Assembly (NCBI GenBank): GCA_003209755.1
Contig: QCPD01000003.1
Location: forward strand, 1 to 64,000
Origin: Prochlorococcus sp. AG-436-C14
GTDB taxonomy: Bacteria; Cyanobacteriota; Cyanobacteriia; PCC-6307; Cyanobiaceae
DNA: 64,000 nucleotides
Direction: 5' to 3'
Positions 47,740 through 56,448 of the stretch are shown here, one piece after another. Positions within the stretch are counted from its first letter, which is position 1; each line of letters begins with the position of its first letter. A model generated the notes under the pieces. The model saw only the letters and a program-made list of their open reading frames with translations, made no database searches and was not told where the DNA came from. Made by a program: the position numbers and the translations under genes.

Positions 47740-48684
47740 ATGGAGACAACTAAAACAAAATTCCCAGAAATCAAGAGAGACTATCTTGATACTTTGCAAA
47801 TAAATATAGGATATAAATGTAATCAAGCCTGCAGTCATTGCCACGTTGATTCAAGTCCAAGTAGAACAGAAATGATGAGCGATGATATTATAAAACTTAT
47901 ACCTAAAGTTATAGTGGCTAATAATATTAAGCTACTAGATATTACCGGAGGAGCTCCCGAACTTCATCCTAAATTTAAACAATTAGTAAAAGAAGTACGT
48001 AGTCTTAATATTGACGTAATGGACAGATGTAATTTAACAATACTTACAGAGCCAGGCTATGAAAATTTAGCAAGTTTTTTAGCATCAAATAAAGTACAAA
48101 TAACGGCATCACTTCCCTGTTATCTAGAGGGCAATGTAGATAAACAACGCGGAAGAGGTGTTTTTGAAAAAAGTATATTAGCTCTTAAAAAGCTTAACTC
48201 TTTTGGTTACGGAATAAAAGATAAAGGTCTACTTTTGAATCTAGTCTACAATCCAAGCGGTCCACAACTTCCACCATCCCAAAAAGAATTAGAAGAAACT
48301 TATAGACGAGAACTAAAAGAAAGGTATGGTATTTTTTTCTCGAATCTATTTGTTTTAGCTAATATGCCAATTAATAGATATGAAAACTATTTGAAGATAA
48401 TTGGGAAATTAGACGAATATAATAAACTACTTAAAGATAATCACAATCCAGTAAATCTTAACTCAGTAATGTGTAGAACAACTCTGAGTGTTGATTGGGA
48501 AGGTTATCTATATGATTGTGATTTCAACCAACAACTTGGAATGAAGAGAAATGGTACCGTTAAGCATTTGGATGATCTATTAATACCACTTGTCTCTTTA
48601 AATAATAATCCTATTTCAATAGGGAATCATTGTTTTGGCTGTACTGCTGGAGCTGGTTCAAGTTGTGGTGGAGAATTAACTTAA
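47740..48684 (+). CDS. arsS: radical SAM protein of the ArsS (arsenosugar) family
   Basis: The 314-residue protein has CNQACSHC (C27, C31, C34; CxxxCxxC cluster) and ITGGAPELH, the radical SAM Gly motif. A DUF3641-like C-terminus ends NHCFGCTAGAGSSCGGELT. ArsS converts dimethylarsinate with SAM to dimethylarsinoyl-ribose precursors. No arsM or other arsenic gene is adjacent. Family identity is good; the substrate is inferred. Confidence 0.8.
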   Translation: METTKTKFPEIKRDYLDTLQINIGYKCNQACSHCHVDSSPSRTEMMSDDIIKLIPKVIVANNIKLLDITGGAPELHPKFKQLVKEVRSLNIDVMDRCNLTILTEPGYENLASFLASNKVQITASLPCYLEGNVDKQRGRGVFEKSILALKKLNSFGYGIKDKGLLLNLVYNPSGPQLPPSQKELEETYRRELKERYGIFFSNLFVLANMPINRYENYLKIIGKLDEYNKLLKDNHNPVNLNSVMCRTTLSVDWEGYLYDCDFNQQLGMKRNGTVKHLDDLLIPLVSLNNNPISIGNHCFGCTAGAGSSCGGELT

Positions 48685-48693
48685 AAAAAAGGT

Positions 48694-49152
48694 TTATTTG
48701 TTAAAACACTTTGGACATAATGCTCTTACGTTTAAAGATGACTCCAATAATCTAAATCCGAAGTTTTTAGCAGCTGCTTTACCTGCATTAATAACATCAT
48801 TATTTTCAAACTCTTCTGTTCTACCACAACGAATACAAATCAAATGATGATGATCTGGATGATCATGACTAAGCAATTCAAACCTATTCCCTCCCTCACT
48901 TAAATCAAGTTCATTAAGGAAGGTCATCTTGACCAAGAGTTTTAAAGTTCGATAAATAGTCGCAAGAGAAACTTTGTCACCAGAAATTGTCAATTTGGAA
49001 TGCACCTCCTCCGCACTGAGATGGATTCCTGAGCCAATCTCTTCGAACAAAGAAAGAACCTTTTTCCTTTGAGGGGTCATTCTTTTACCATCTGAACGAA
49101 GACCAGACTCAAAAGGAGAAGGATGGGTACGATAGGAAGAAGGAGAAACCAA
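48694..49152 (-). CDS. fur: Fur-family transcriptional regulator
   Basis: The 152-residue winged-helix repressor has the Fur DNA-binding domain (MTPQRKKVLSLFEEI, VSLATIYRTLKLL). Its metal sites are HDHPDHHHLICIRCG and the terminal ALCPKC Zn pair. It could be Fur, Zur or PerR; the motifs do not decide. It converges with arsS and has its own promoter at 49153-49294. Confidence 0.85.
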   Translation of the reverse strand: MVSPSSYRTHPSPFESGLRSDGKRMTPQRKKVLSLFEEIGSGIHLSAEEVHSKLTISGDKVSLATIYRTLKLLVKMTFLNELDLSEGGNRFELLSHDHPDHHHLICIRCGRTEEFENNDVINAGKAAAKNFGFRLLESSLNVRALCPKCFNK

Positions 49153-49294
49153 TACCAGCTTTATTTTCTCAATAGTCTAGCGTAATGAGAACAGCCTGCA
49201 ACAAGAGAAAGACTTGCTCAGAGTGTTCTAGATAAAAATGATGTCTGAGTTTGTTAGATGATTTATATTTAAATAAATAAAAAGAAATTCTAAA

Positions 49295-49900
49295 ATGGAT
49301 CAATTTTTAAACAAAAATCCCAACCCAACTAATGTAAATAATAACAATAGTAAAATATTAGTAGAGGATGAAACATTACTACTTATAATAGATGTGCAAG
49401 AAAAACTTATAAACAATATTAAAGATCATCAACTAATAATATTTAACATTAAAAAGCTTATCGATACATGCAGATTACTTAATGTTCGTATAGCCATAAC
49501 GGAACAAAATCCATTGAAGCTTGGGAAGACTCTAGAATCAATTACAGACAATGATGAACATCCTAAATTTGAAAAAATGGAATTTAGTTGTATTAAGAAT
49601 AAGAACTTTATAAATTATATAAATAAATATAATTTTAAAAATATAATAGTTTGTGGAATTGAGAGTCATATATGTATTCTTCAGACGACGATTGATCTTC
49701 TACAAAAAGGGCTAAATATACTAATCCCAAGAGATGCTATTGGAAGTAGAAATGCAATAGATAATGATACTGCTTTTTTAAGGCTTACATTCTCTGGTGC
49801 AGTTGCATCCACTACTGAAAGTCTAATTTGTGAATTATGCAAGACCTCTAATAGAAAAGAATTTCGGGAGGTTAGTAAAATTTTAAAAAATTCATTTTGA
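49295..49900 (+). CDS. isochorismatase-family hydrolase
   Basis: The 201-residue protein has the D-K-C triad pattern: Asp in LLLIIDVQEKL, Lys in the EKMEFSC region, and the nucleophile Cys in IIVCGIESHICILQTTIDL. The family includes nicotinamidases and other amidohydrolases of small amides. No neighbour suggests the substrate. The N-terminal 25 residues are Asn-rich and probably disordered. Confidence 0.75.
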   Translation: MDQFLNKNPNPTNVNNNNSKILVEDETLLLIIDVQEKLINNIKDHQLIIFNIKKLIDTCRLLNVRIAITEQNPLKLGKTLESITDNDEHPKFEKMEFSCIKNKNFINYINKYNFKNIIVCGIESHICILQTTIDLLQKGLNILIPRDAIGSRNAIDNDTAFLRLTFSGAVASTTESLICELCKTSNRKEFREVSKILKNSF

Positions 49901-49971
49901 AATTAAATAATTAGAAAATTTCTAGACAAATCATTTTTTTCAGGCAGTCTGAAGAAAAGTAATCTGACATC

Positions 49972-50988
49972 ATGGATGATTTTTATAAAAACATAATTAT
50001 TTCATTACTTATTTTTAGTATAGGTTGCATTATTTCCCTGGTGAGTCCAAAAATCCTAAGAAAGGTTTTAAGAAGACTAACCGCTGCAACACAAAGCAAG
50101 ACTGATGACTACATAGCTACTCTTTTAATTGAGACTATTAAACCTTTAGGGTTCATCTTAAGTTTCATAGTTGCATGGAAAGTATTACTAATTGGTGGAA
50201 TAGTAGATAAGACATTAATTGGTATTAGTAAGTTTCTATGCCTTATTTATATTGTCAGATTTGTAAATAGAGTATTTATAAAAATAATACAAAGATGGGC
50301 AAGCAAAATCAATGATCAATCTATTAGTGAAATGATTCGTTCACTTAGCCCAATGGTTGGGGCTTCTGTTTGGAGTCTAGGAGTTATTTTTTATCTTCAA
50401 AATATGGGTGTCCAAATGGCAGCCATTTGGGCTCTTTTAAGTGCAGGAGGCATAGGAGCTGGACTCGCCTTGAAGGAACCAGTTCAAGAGTTCTTCGAAT
50501 ACATAACGATCCTCCTAGACAAACCATTTCAAAGTGGACAATTTATCCATATTGATGGGATCTGGGCAAAAGTTGAGAGCGTAGGTGTCAGGTCCACACG
50601 CTTAAGAAGTATTAACGGAGAAGCAATAATAATGAGCAATAGCAGACTCACAAATGGAGTAATCTCAAATTATGCTGAGATGAAGAAAAGAAGACTGGTT
50701 CATAAGTTAGGTGTGGTCTATGAAACAACATATGAACAAACAAAAAGCATACCTATTATGATAAAAAATATCGTTGATGAAACTGAAAATGCGATCTTCG
50801 ACCGATGTCATTTTATAGAATTCGCAAATAGCAGTCTTGATTTTGAACTTGTCTATTACATTCCTACAAGTGATTATCTTCAAGCAATGTCAGCTCAGCA
50901 AGAAATTAATCTAAAAATCATGAAGAAGTTCCAAAATGAAAATATTAACTTCGCATATCCAACCCAAACAATTCATGTAAATAAATAA
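49972..50988 (+). CDS. MscS-family mechanosensitive channel
   Basis: The 338-residue protein has three or more hydrophobic helices, the pore helix with LLSAGGIGAGLALKEPVQEFFEY, and the MscS beta-domain with QFIHIDGIWAKVESVGVRSTRLRSINGE followed by MSNSRLTNGVISNYA. It would release solutes under hypo-osmotic shock. It follows the isochorismatase gene on the same strand. Confidence 0.85.
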   Translation: MDDFYKNIIISLLIFSIGCIISLVSPKILRKVLRRLTAATQSKTDDYIATLLIETIKPLGFILSFIVAWKVLLIGGIVDKTLIGISKFLCLIYIVRFVNRVFIKIIQRWASKINDQSISEMIRSLSPMVGASVWSLGVIFYLQNMGVQMAAIWALLSAGGIGAGLALKEPVQEFFEYITILLDKPFQSGQFIHIDGIWAKVESVGVRSTRLRSINGEAIIMSNSRLTNGVISNYAEMKKRRLVHKLGVVYETTYEQTKSIPIMIKNIVDETENAIFDRCHFIEFANSSLDFELVYYIPTSDYLQAMSAQQEINLKIMKKFQNENINFAYPTQTIHVNK

Positions 50989-50995
50989 GAGAAAT

Positions 50996-52018
50996 TTATC
51001 TAATTATATTATCTATTAGTGATTGAGATAACTCCCATAAATTGTCTGATAAATCTTCTCTTTGAGCATCATTACTGATGTCTGTTTCTTCAAAAATAAA
51101 TTTACCTGATGCAATAATTTTATTACTATAATAACTAAAACCAGGTTTTCTATATTTAGACAAACAAGCTAGATTGCTTAAAAGTAAACCAGCATTTTTA
51201 TTTGATGTGGTTATTCTTAAAAGATCTCTAGCAAAAAAAGCAAATAATATTTGACCTAATTGATTATATTTTCTGCTGTACCTAAAAAATCCTTGGTTAT
51301 CTCTAGAGATAACCAAGCCTGGAGCCCAAGCTATAACAGGAATTAATAATTTCTTGCTTATCAAATTCTTACTTAACTTTCTTGCAAATAGAATATTACA
51401 TAATTTACTATCTTTATATGCTTTATCAGCATTAAATTTGTTTCCATCAATCATTTTAAAGTCTACACCAGATTCTAATCCTTTCAAATTTCCCAAACTT
51501 GCCTTGGCTCCTACTTTACCTCCAGCACTGTTAGGATTGTGAACTTCTGAAGCGGTAATAATTATTTTCGGATCATTTTTCTTATCTATTAAAGGTAAAA
51601 TCTTTTGTGTTAGGTAGAAATGTGATAAATGATTGACTGCAAAAGTTAATTCAATGCCCTGAGTTGACATTCTAGGTGTATTTGATCCTGTATATTGCAG
51701 ACCAGCATTCAAAATTAATACATCGATATTCATACGTTTAATTTTTAGGTCAGAACATAGAGAATCAATGCTTTTCAAATCAGAAAGATCCATTATAGGA
51801 GTATAAATTTCACCTTTCTTAGATAATTCAACTAAAGATTGATTAAATATTTTAGTCAATACTTCATTCACTCTAGATATATTTTTACAAGGTAAGATTA
51901 TATTATGACCAAGGGAAATTAATTTTAAAACTGCTTGAAAACCAATACCTGATGAGCCACCTGTTATAAAAATAGTTAAAGGTTTATCTTTTTTTGAAAA
52001 ATTTGAATTCTCTTTCAT
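50996..52018 (-). CDS. POR-like short-chain dehydrogenase
   Basis: The 340-residue SDR has the NADP loop TGGSSGIG (19-26), the NAG motif (104-106) and the catalytic YKDSK (Y201, K205). C207 follows, matching the POR pattern YKDSKxCN. This resembles light-dependent protochlorophyllide oxidoreductase, but the N-terminal and C-terminal parts are more divergent. Prochlorococcus has a separate canonical por, so this is probably a paralogue with an unknown substrate. It converges with the MscS gene. Confidence 0.75.
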   Translation of the reverse strand: MKENSNFSKKDKPLTIFITGGSSGIGFQAVLKLISLGHNIILPCKNISRVNEVLTKIFNQSLVELSKKGEIYTPIMDLSDLKSIDSLCSDLKIKRMNIDVLILNAGLQYTGSNTPRMSTQGIELTFAVNHLSHFYLTQKILPLIDKKNDPKIIITASEVHNPNSAGGKVGAKASLGNLKGLESGVDFKMIDGNKFNADKAYKDSKLCNILFARKLSKNLISKKLLIPVIAWAPGLVISRDNQGFFRYSRKYNQLGQILFAFFARDLLRITTSNKNAGLLLSNLACLSKYRKPGFSYYSNKIIASGKFIFEETDISNDAQREDLSDNLWELSQSLIDNIIR

Positions 52019-52316
52019 AAACTTTTAATTTTTCTATTAAATGATTTTGGAATTAAATTAAATTGTTTATTATTTCAATTTTTAATAAAAAACTCTTCAT
52101 ACATACTTAAAAATAAAATAAAATCATTAAGTTGATAAAAAACATTAATACAATTCATTGTAAATGCCATCACGAGCTATTGTTGATTCTATAGGCATAG
52201 GTGTTTAAAGTGGTAATCCAGGGAGGCAATCAAATAACTAAATTTTACTCTAAAAAACTAAATCCTATTTTTCGACTCCAAGTAAAAGGAAATAGCTATC
52301 TTCCTCAAGGGGAGCC
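52019..52316. promoter_or_regulatory. divergent spacer before the lycopene cyclase
   Basis: The spacer is AT-rich and must carry the promoters of the POR-like gene and of crtL. AAGGGGAG lies just before the cyclase ATG (about 52307-52314) and is a good Shine-Dalgarno. No other element is recognised. Confidence 0.4.
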
Positions 52317-53603
52317 ATGAGCACTAGTGCATTAAAAGATGCTCTAGTACTAGGCTCAGGGCCAGGCGCTTTATCAATAGCGGCAGCACTAGCGAATGAA
52401 AACTTAAATGTTGAAATCTTATCGGAGCAATCGCCAGAGGAACCTTGGCCTTTCACTTATGGAATTTGGGGTGAAGAAGTTGACGAGCTGGGTCTAAGTC
52501 ATTTACTTGAACATAGATGGGTAAACACCATTAGTTATTTTGGTGAAGGGGACAAGGATCCAAATTCTAAAAAGAATGAAATTACGAAACATAATAGAGA
52601 TTATGGGCTTTTTGATAAAAACAAATTACAAGCTTATTGGTTAGATCAATGCAACAAGGCTGCAATAGGATGGCATAAAGGATCAGCAATCAACTTAGAA
52701 ACGAATCAATTAACCAGCACAGTTAAAACATCTAATGGAAAAGAACTTAATGCTCGGGTAGTAATTGACGCAACTGGCTACAAACCAGTTTTTATCAAGT
52801 CTCCTAACCAAGGGCCAGTAGCCGTTCAAACCTGTTACGGGATAGTAGGGGAGTTCAGCGCCCCACCTGTCGAGAAAGGCCAATTTGTCTTAATGGATTA
52901 TCGTTGCGACCACTTAAATCCAGAGGAGAGAAAAGAAGCTCCAACATTTTTATACGCTATGGATATGGGAAATGGAAAGTTTTTCCTAGAAGAAACATCC
53001 TTGGGGCTATTCCCTCCAGTCTCTCTTGATGAGTTAAAAAGAAGACTGGAAAAAAGATTAGAGACTAGGGGTTTAGAAATAAAAAGTCTTGAACATGAAG
53101 AGCATGGTTCATATCTGCCAATGAACATGCCTATACCGGACCTAACGCAACCGGTCCTTGGATTTGGCGGTTCTGCTGGGATGGTACATCCCGCATCGGG
53201 ATACATGGTTGGTAGCCTTTTAAGGAGAGCGCCTAAAGTTGCCAAAGCCCTTTCATTAGCAATGAAAGATCCAAAAGCATCCTCAGCCTCATTAGCAAAA
53301 AAAGGTTGGCAAACATTATGGCCATCAGAACTTAGAAGAAAACAAGCTATTTATAAATTTGGATTAGAAAAATTGATGCGATTCGAAGAGAAGTTGCTAA
53401 GAGGATTTTTCGTGGAATTTTTTAGTTTACCAAATAAACAATGGTATGGATTCCTTACAAATACTCTTAGCCTTAGTGAACTAATTTCTGCGATGTGGAA
53501 GATGTTTAGGAAATCACCCTGGACTGTCAAACAAGGCTTAATGAATATGCATGGAAGAGAATTAAATTTATTATTTAAAGCATTAATAGTTAATAATAAA
53601 TGA
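52317..53603 (+). CDS. crtL: lycopene cyclase (CrtL type)
   Basis: CrtL cyclises lycopene ends to carotene rings. The 428-residue flavoprotein-like enzyme has VLGSGPGALSIAAAL (11-25), the PWPFTYGIW block (near 44-52), the VLMDYRCDH motif (compare FMDYR) and GFGGSAGMVHPASGYMVG. Beta- or epsilon-type cannot be decided by eye, although the beta type is likelier. It overlaps the downstream SDR by 4 bp (ATGA), suggesting coupling. Confidence 0.85.
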   Translation: MSTSALKDALVLGSGPGALSIAAALANENLNVEILSEQSPEEPWPFTYGIWGEEVDELGLSHLLEHRWVNTISYFGEGDKDPNSKKNEITKHNRDYGLFDKNKLQAYWLDQCNKAAIGWHKGSAINLETNQLTSTVKTSNGKELNARVVIDATGYKPVFIKSPNQGPVAVQTCYGIVGEFSAPPVEKGQFVLMDYRCDHLNPEERKEAPTFLYAMDMGNGKFFLEETSLGLFPPVSLDELKRRLEKRLETRGLEIKSLEHEEHGSYLPMNMPIPDLTQPVLGFGGSAGMVHPASGYMVGSLLRRAPKVAKALSLAMKDPKASSASLAKKGWQTLWPSELRRKQAIYKFGLEKLMRFEEKLLRGFFVEFFSLPNKQWYGFLTNTLSLSELISAMWKMFRKSPWTVKQGLMNMHGRELNLLFKALIVNNK

Positions 53604-54313
53604 GAAAAATACTTATTAGTGGAGCAAGTAGAGGTATAGGTAAAGCTATAGCATTAAAATTACTTAAAGAAGGACATTCATTAAGCTTAGGAGTAAGAGA
53701 AAGAGAAGATTTATTCAATACACCCCTAGACCCAAAATTAAACAATTCAAATAGGTTTTTGGTAAATACCTATGATGCAACTGATCAAAATTCATCAAAG
53801 GAATGGGTAGATAAAACAGCCAAAACCTTTAAAAATATTGATACAGTTATTCATTGCGCTGGTATATTTAAAAGAACAAATTTATTATTTAATGATAATG
53901 AAATGAAAGATATTGAAGATCTATGGAAAATCAATGTGATGGGACCATGGATATTAACAAAGCATGCTTGGAAGTATTTATCCCTTTGTAATTCAGCACG
54001 AATTATTGTATTGGTATCGATGAGTGGAAAACGATCAAAGGGTAACTTAGCTAGCTATTCAATGAGTAAGTTCGCTTTAATGAGCTTATGCCAAACCATG
54101 AGAAATGAAGGATGGGATAAAGGTATTAGAGTTACAGCTATTTGTCCAGGCTGGGTAAATACAGACATGGCAAAAGAAATAAATCATTTTCCCAAAAAAG
54201 ACATGATACAGACAAATGATATTGCAAGTATTTGTTCCAATTTACTGAATTTACCAAACAGTTCCGTTCCTTTTGAAATAGCACTGAATTGTCAACTTGA
54301 AACAACAATTTAA
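53600..54313 (+). CDS. short-chain dehydrogenase/reductase
   Basis: The 237-residue SDR has GASRGIGKAIAL (NADP loop, 7-18), HCAGIF (near 86), the catalytic Ser in VLVSMSG and YxxxK in SYSMSKFALMS, then CPGWVNTDMAKE. It overlaps the lycopene cyclase by 4 bp, so its substrate may be in carotenoid or retinoid-like chemistry, but that is positional inference. Confidence 0.8.
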   Translation: MRKILISGASRGIGKAIALKLLKEGHSLSLGVREREDLFNTPLDPKLNNSNRFLVNTYDATDQNSSKEWVDKTAKTFKNIDTVIHCAGIFKRTNLLFNDNEMKDIEDLWKINVMGPWILTKHAWKYLSLCNSARIIVLVSMSGKRSKGNLASYSMSKFALMSLCQTMRNEGWDKGIRVTAICPGWVNTDMAKEINHFPKKDMIQTNDIASICSNLLNLPNSSVPFEIALNCQLETTI

Positions 54314-54331
54314 AAGAAAAGTCTTATTTTA

Positions 54332-54601
54332 TTAAATAGGATTACTGGTTTTCTTAAATGTATTCAACACTCCCAGAATTGCATTACGGAGATATTTATG
54401 AAAATAATTTCTATAGAAACTTCCTATAGCTTTTCCTACTGAATACGTTCTTTGTATGAGACCAACTATAAAATTAAAGAACCATAAACAAATTAAAACT
54501 GTAAGAGCCAAAGAAGCAATTGAGTAAACCTTATTAAGCTGTTCTTGTATAGGTTCTAAGAATTGAAGATAATCAGAAATACTCATCTCACTAAAGGGCA
54601 T
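54332..54601 (-). CDS. small single-TM protein
   Basis: The 89-residue protein has a soluble N-terminus (MPFSEMSISDYLQFLEPIQEQ), one hydrophobic segment (about 30-52, ASLALTVLICLWFFNFIVGL) and a basic C-terminus. The topology is N-out/C-in by charge. No family is recognised. It converges with the SDR gene. Confidence 0.6.
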   Translation of the reverse strand: MPFSEMSISDYLQFLEPIQEQLNKVYSIASLALTVLICLWFFNFIVGLIQRTYSVGKAIGSFYRNYFHKYLRNAILGVLNTFKKTSNPI

Positions 54602-54656
54602 TGCCTATTATATATATTTATAGCTATAATTTGACATTGAAGCAAGATTTTTTAAA

Positions 54657-55250
54657 TTATATGTATAGAAATAAAAAATAATTATTTAGATTAAAAGGTA
54701 ATTGAAAACTAGAAAAAGTATATAGAACATATGCAACTGAAATCATAGAGATGGCGATCAAAAGGCCTTTCAATCTGTTAGAAACAGTCGAGAAAAGTGT
54801 AAGGTCATCAGTATTATAGCCTCCAAAACTACCAATGATTGCAATTGACCACATAGGGAGAGAGGCCAATAATAATGAAAGGAAGATACTAAATATAAAC
54901 ATCTTATTCGTAAGGAATGAAATCAGAAAAGTAATGGCCGCGAAAAACAAAGACCCATTCAATCCTATTCTCAACTCATCATTTAAGCTTTTTGGAAAAT
55001 TACTTTTTCCTTCTAAATGTTTTATACAATTATTAACTTCTGATTCAGATAAACGAAAATAGTTAGTATCAGGAATTCTTTTTTTCTTATAAAGCCTTAG
55101 CAATCTTACCTCAAAAGATTTAGGGTCATTAGTTTTGAAAGAAGAAATTATTTCTCCTGGTTTCATTTTACTAGCCTCACTTTTCAAATTAGTGGTACAT
55201 CCGAGTTTATATAAATCACCATTTTTCATTAAATAAACAAATCCTGACAT
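54657..55250 (-). CDS. membrane-anchored GIY-YIG (T5orf172-like) protein
   Basis: The 197-residue protein starts with a GIY-YIG domain: FVYLMKN (4-10), YKLGCTTN (14-21), then FEVRLLRLYKKKRI with E47 at the metal-ligand position and YFRLSESEV. Three hydrophobic segments follow (about 100-115, 118-140, 162-182). The Arg usually found after the second motif is replaced. The T5orf172/MUG113 family contains nucleases and DNA-binding domains; a membrane-anchored form is unusual. Confidence 0.65.
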   Translation of the reverse strand: MSGFVYLMKNGDLYKLGCTTNLKSEASKMKPGEIISSFKTNDPKSFEVRLLRLYKKKRIPDTNYFRLSESEVNNCIKHLEGKSNFPKSLNDELRIGLNGSLFFAAITFLISFLTNKMFIFSIFLSLLLASLPMWSIAIIGSFGGYNTDDLTLFSTVSNRLKGLLIAISMISVAYVLYTFSSFQLPFNLNNYFLFLYI

Positions 55251-55440
55251 AATTTATTTTCTTGAGAAATGAAGCGTTTGGAATAAAAAAAATAAAAAAA
55301 AGATTATATTTTTATAGTAAAATATAATTTCCAAAGAAAATCATAAAAGATATACTTATGAAGCATATTCTATTTACGATTTATAGGATTAACTAATAAA
55401 ATCTAGGCATAGGACACAAGATTATCTTAACAGGAAAATT

Positions 55441-56112
55441 ATGAAGCACAATATTCTATATAGCTTTAGACGATGTCCTTTCGCAATTAGAGCTAGATGG
55501 GCTTTATTAAATACAAATCAAATAGTGGAGTTAAGAGAGGTAGAATTAAAGAACAAGCCTATTGAGTTAATTCAAATTTCTAAAAAAGCAACTGTACCTG
55601 TATTAAAGACTAGTTTAAATAAAGTAATCGATGAGAGTCTAGATATAATGATCTGGAGTATTAGAAAATCAAATATGCATGAATTATTTGGTGATAATAA
55701 TAGTGAAAAGTCAAAAGAAATATTTAGCCTTATAGATACAAATGATAAAGTATTTAAATTTCATTTGGATCGGTTTAAATATGCATCTAGATTTAATTTT
55801 GAAGAATCAGAAACTCATCGTTCTGCCGCTATGAAAATACTTTTATCTTTAAATAGCAGATTAAAAGAATTTTCAAATAAAGGAAAACCATTGTTTCTTG
55901 TTGATGCAAAAGAAAGTTTAGCTGATTGGGCTATCTGGCCATTTATAAGACAATTTAGAATAGCGGATATAAAAGAATTTGATCAAAATAATGAAATCAA
56001 ATATTTACGAAGTTGGTTAAATTATTTTTTTTCTCATGAGAAATATCCAATAGTTATGAAAAAAAATGAAACATGGAGTAAGCAAAATGAACCTCTATTT
56101 TTCGGTCAATAA
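55441..56112 (+). CDS. glutathione S-transferase-like protein
   Basis: The 223-residue protein begins NILYSFRRCPFAIRARWALLN with a CPF-type thioredoxin-fold motif and Pro in the cis-Pro block (KKATVPVLKT), then ESLDIMIW. The C-terminal half is all-helical. This is the GST/GrxB-like architecture. The Cys at 13 could act as a glutaredoxin-type residue. Substrate unknown. Confidence 0.75.
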   Translation: MKHNILYSFRRCPFAIRARWALLNTNQIVELREVELKNKPIELIQISKKATVPVLKTSLNKVIDESLDIMIWSIRKSNMHELFGDNNSEKSKEIFSLIDTNDKVFKFHLDRFKYASRFNFEESETHRSAAMKILLSLNSRLKEFSNKGKPLFLVDAKESLADWAIWPFIRQFRIADIKEFDQNNEIKYLRSWLNYFFSHEKYPIVMKKNETWSKQNEPLFFGQ

Positions 56113-56121
56113 AGTCTGAAA

Positions 56122-56379
56122 TTACTCTGATGCTCTTCTTTTATCAATAATTCTTGATAACTCTAAAAAATAACCAGCTGTACAAAATTTACCAAGATTT
56201 CTATCTCTATTTCCTATATCGCTCCTAAACTCTGCAGTCTCTGCCATGAGTAAATCCAACTGATCCTGAGGCAACTCATAGAGTTCTCTTAATTCAACCT
56301 CTTTCCCCAGTAGATGACTTTTAAACCATTTTTCTTTTAATTCTTGAGGAGGGATTTCTTTGTAAATTTGTCGGTTCAT
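56122..56379 (-). CDS. small hypothetical protein
   Basis: The 85-residue soluble protein starts MNRQIYKEIPPQELKEKWFK and ends KFCTAGYFLELSRIIDKR, with mixed charge and predicted helices. It has no signal or membrane segment. Composition strongly suggests a real gene. No family is recognised. It is convergent with the GST-like gene. Confidence 0.6.
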   Translation of the reverse strand: MNRQIYKEIPPQELKEKWFKSHLLGKEVELRELYELPQDQLDLLMAETAEFRSDIGNRDRNLGKFCTAGYFLELSRIIDKRRASE

Positions 56380-56448
56380 ATAAAGGGAAAATGATTTATT
56401 AAAACTAATATTTCTATAAATTATAACTTTAGCTAAGTATATTAATCG

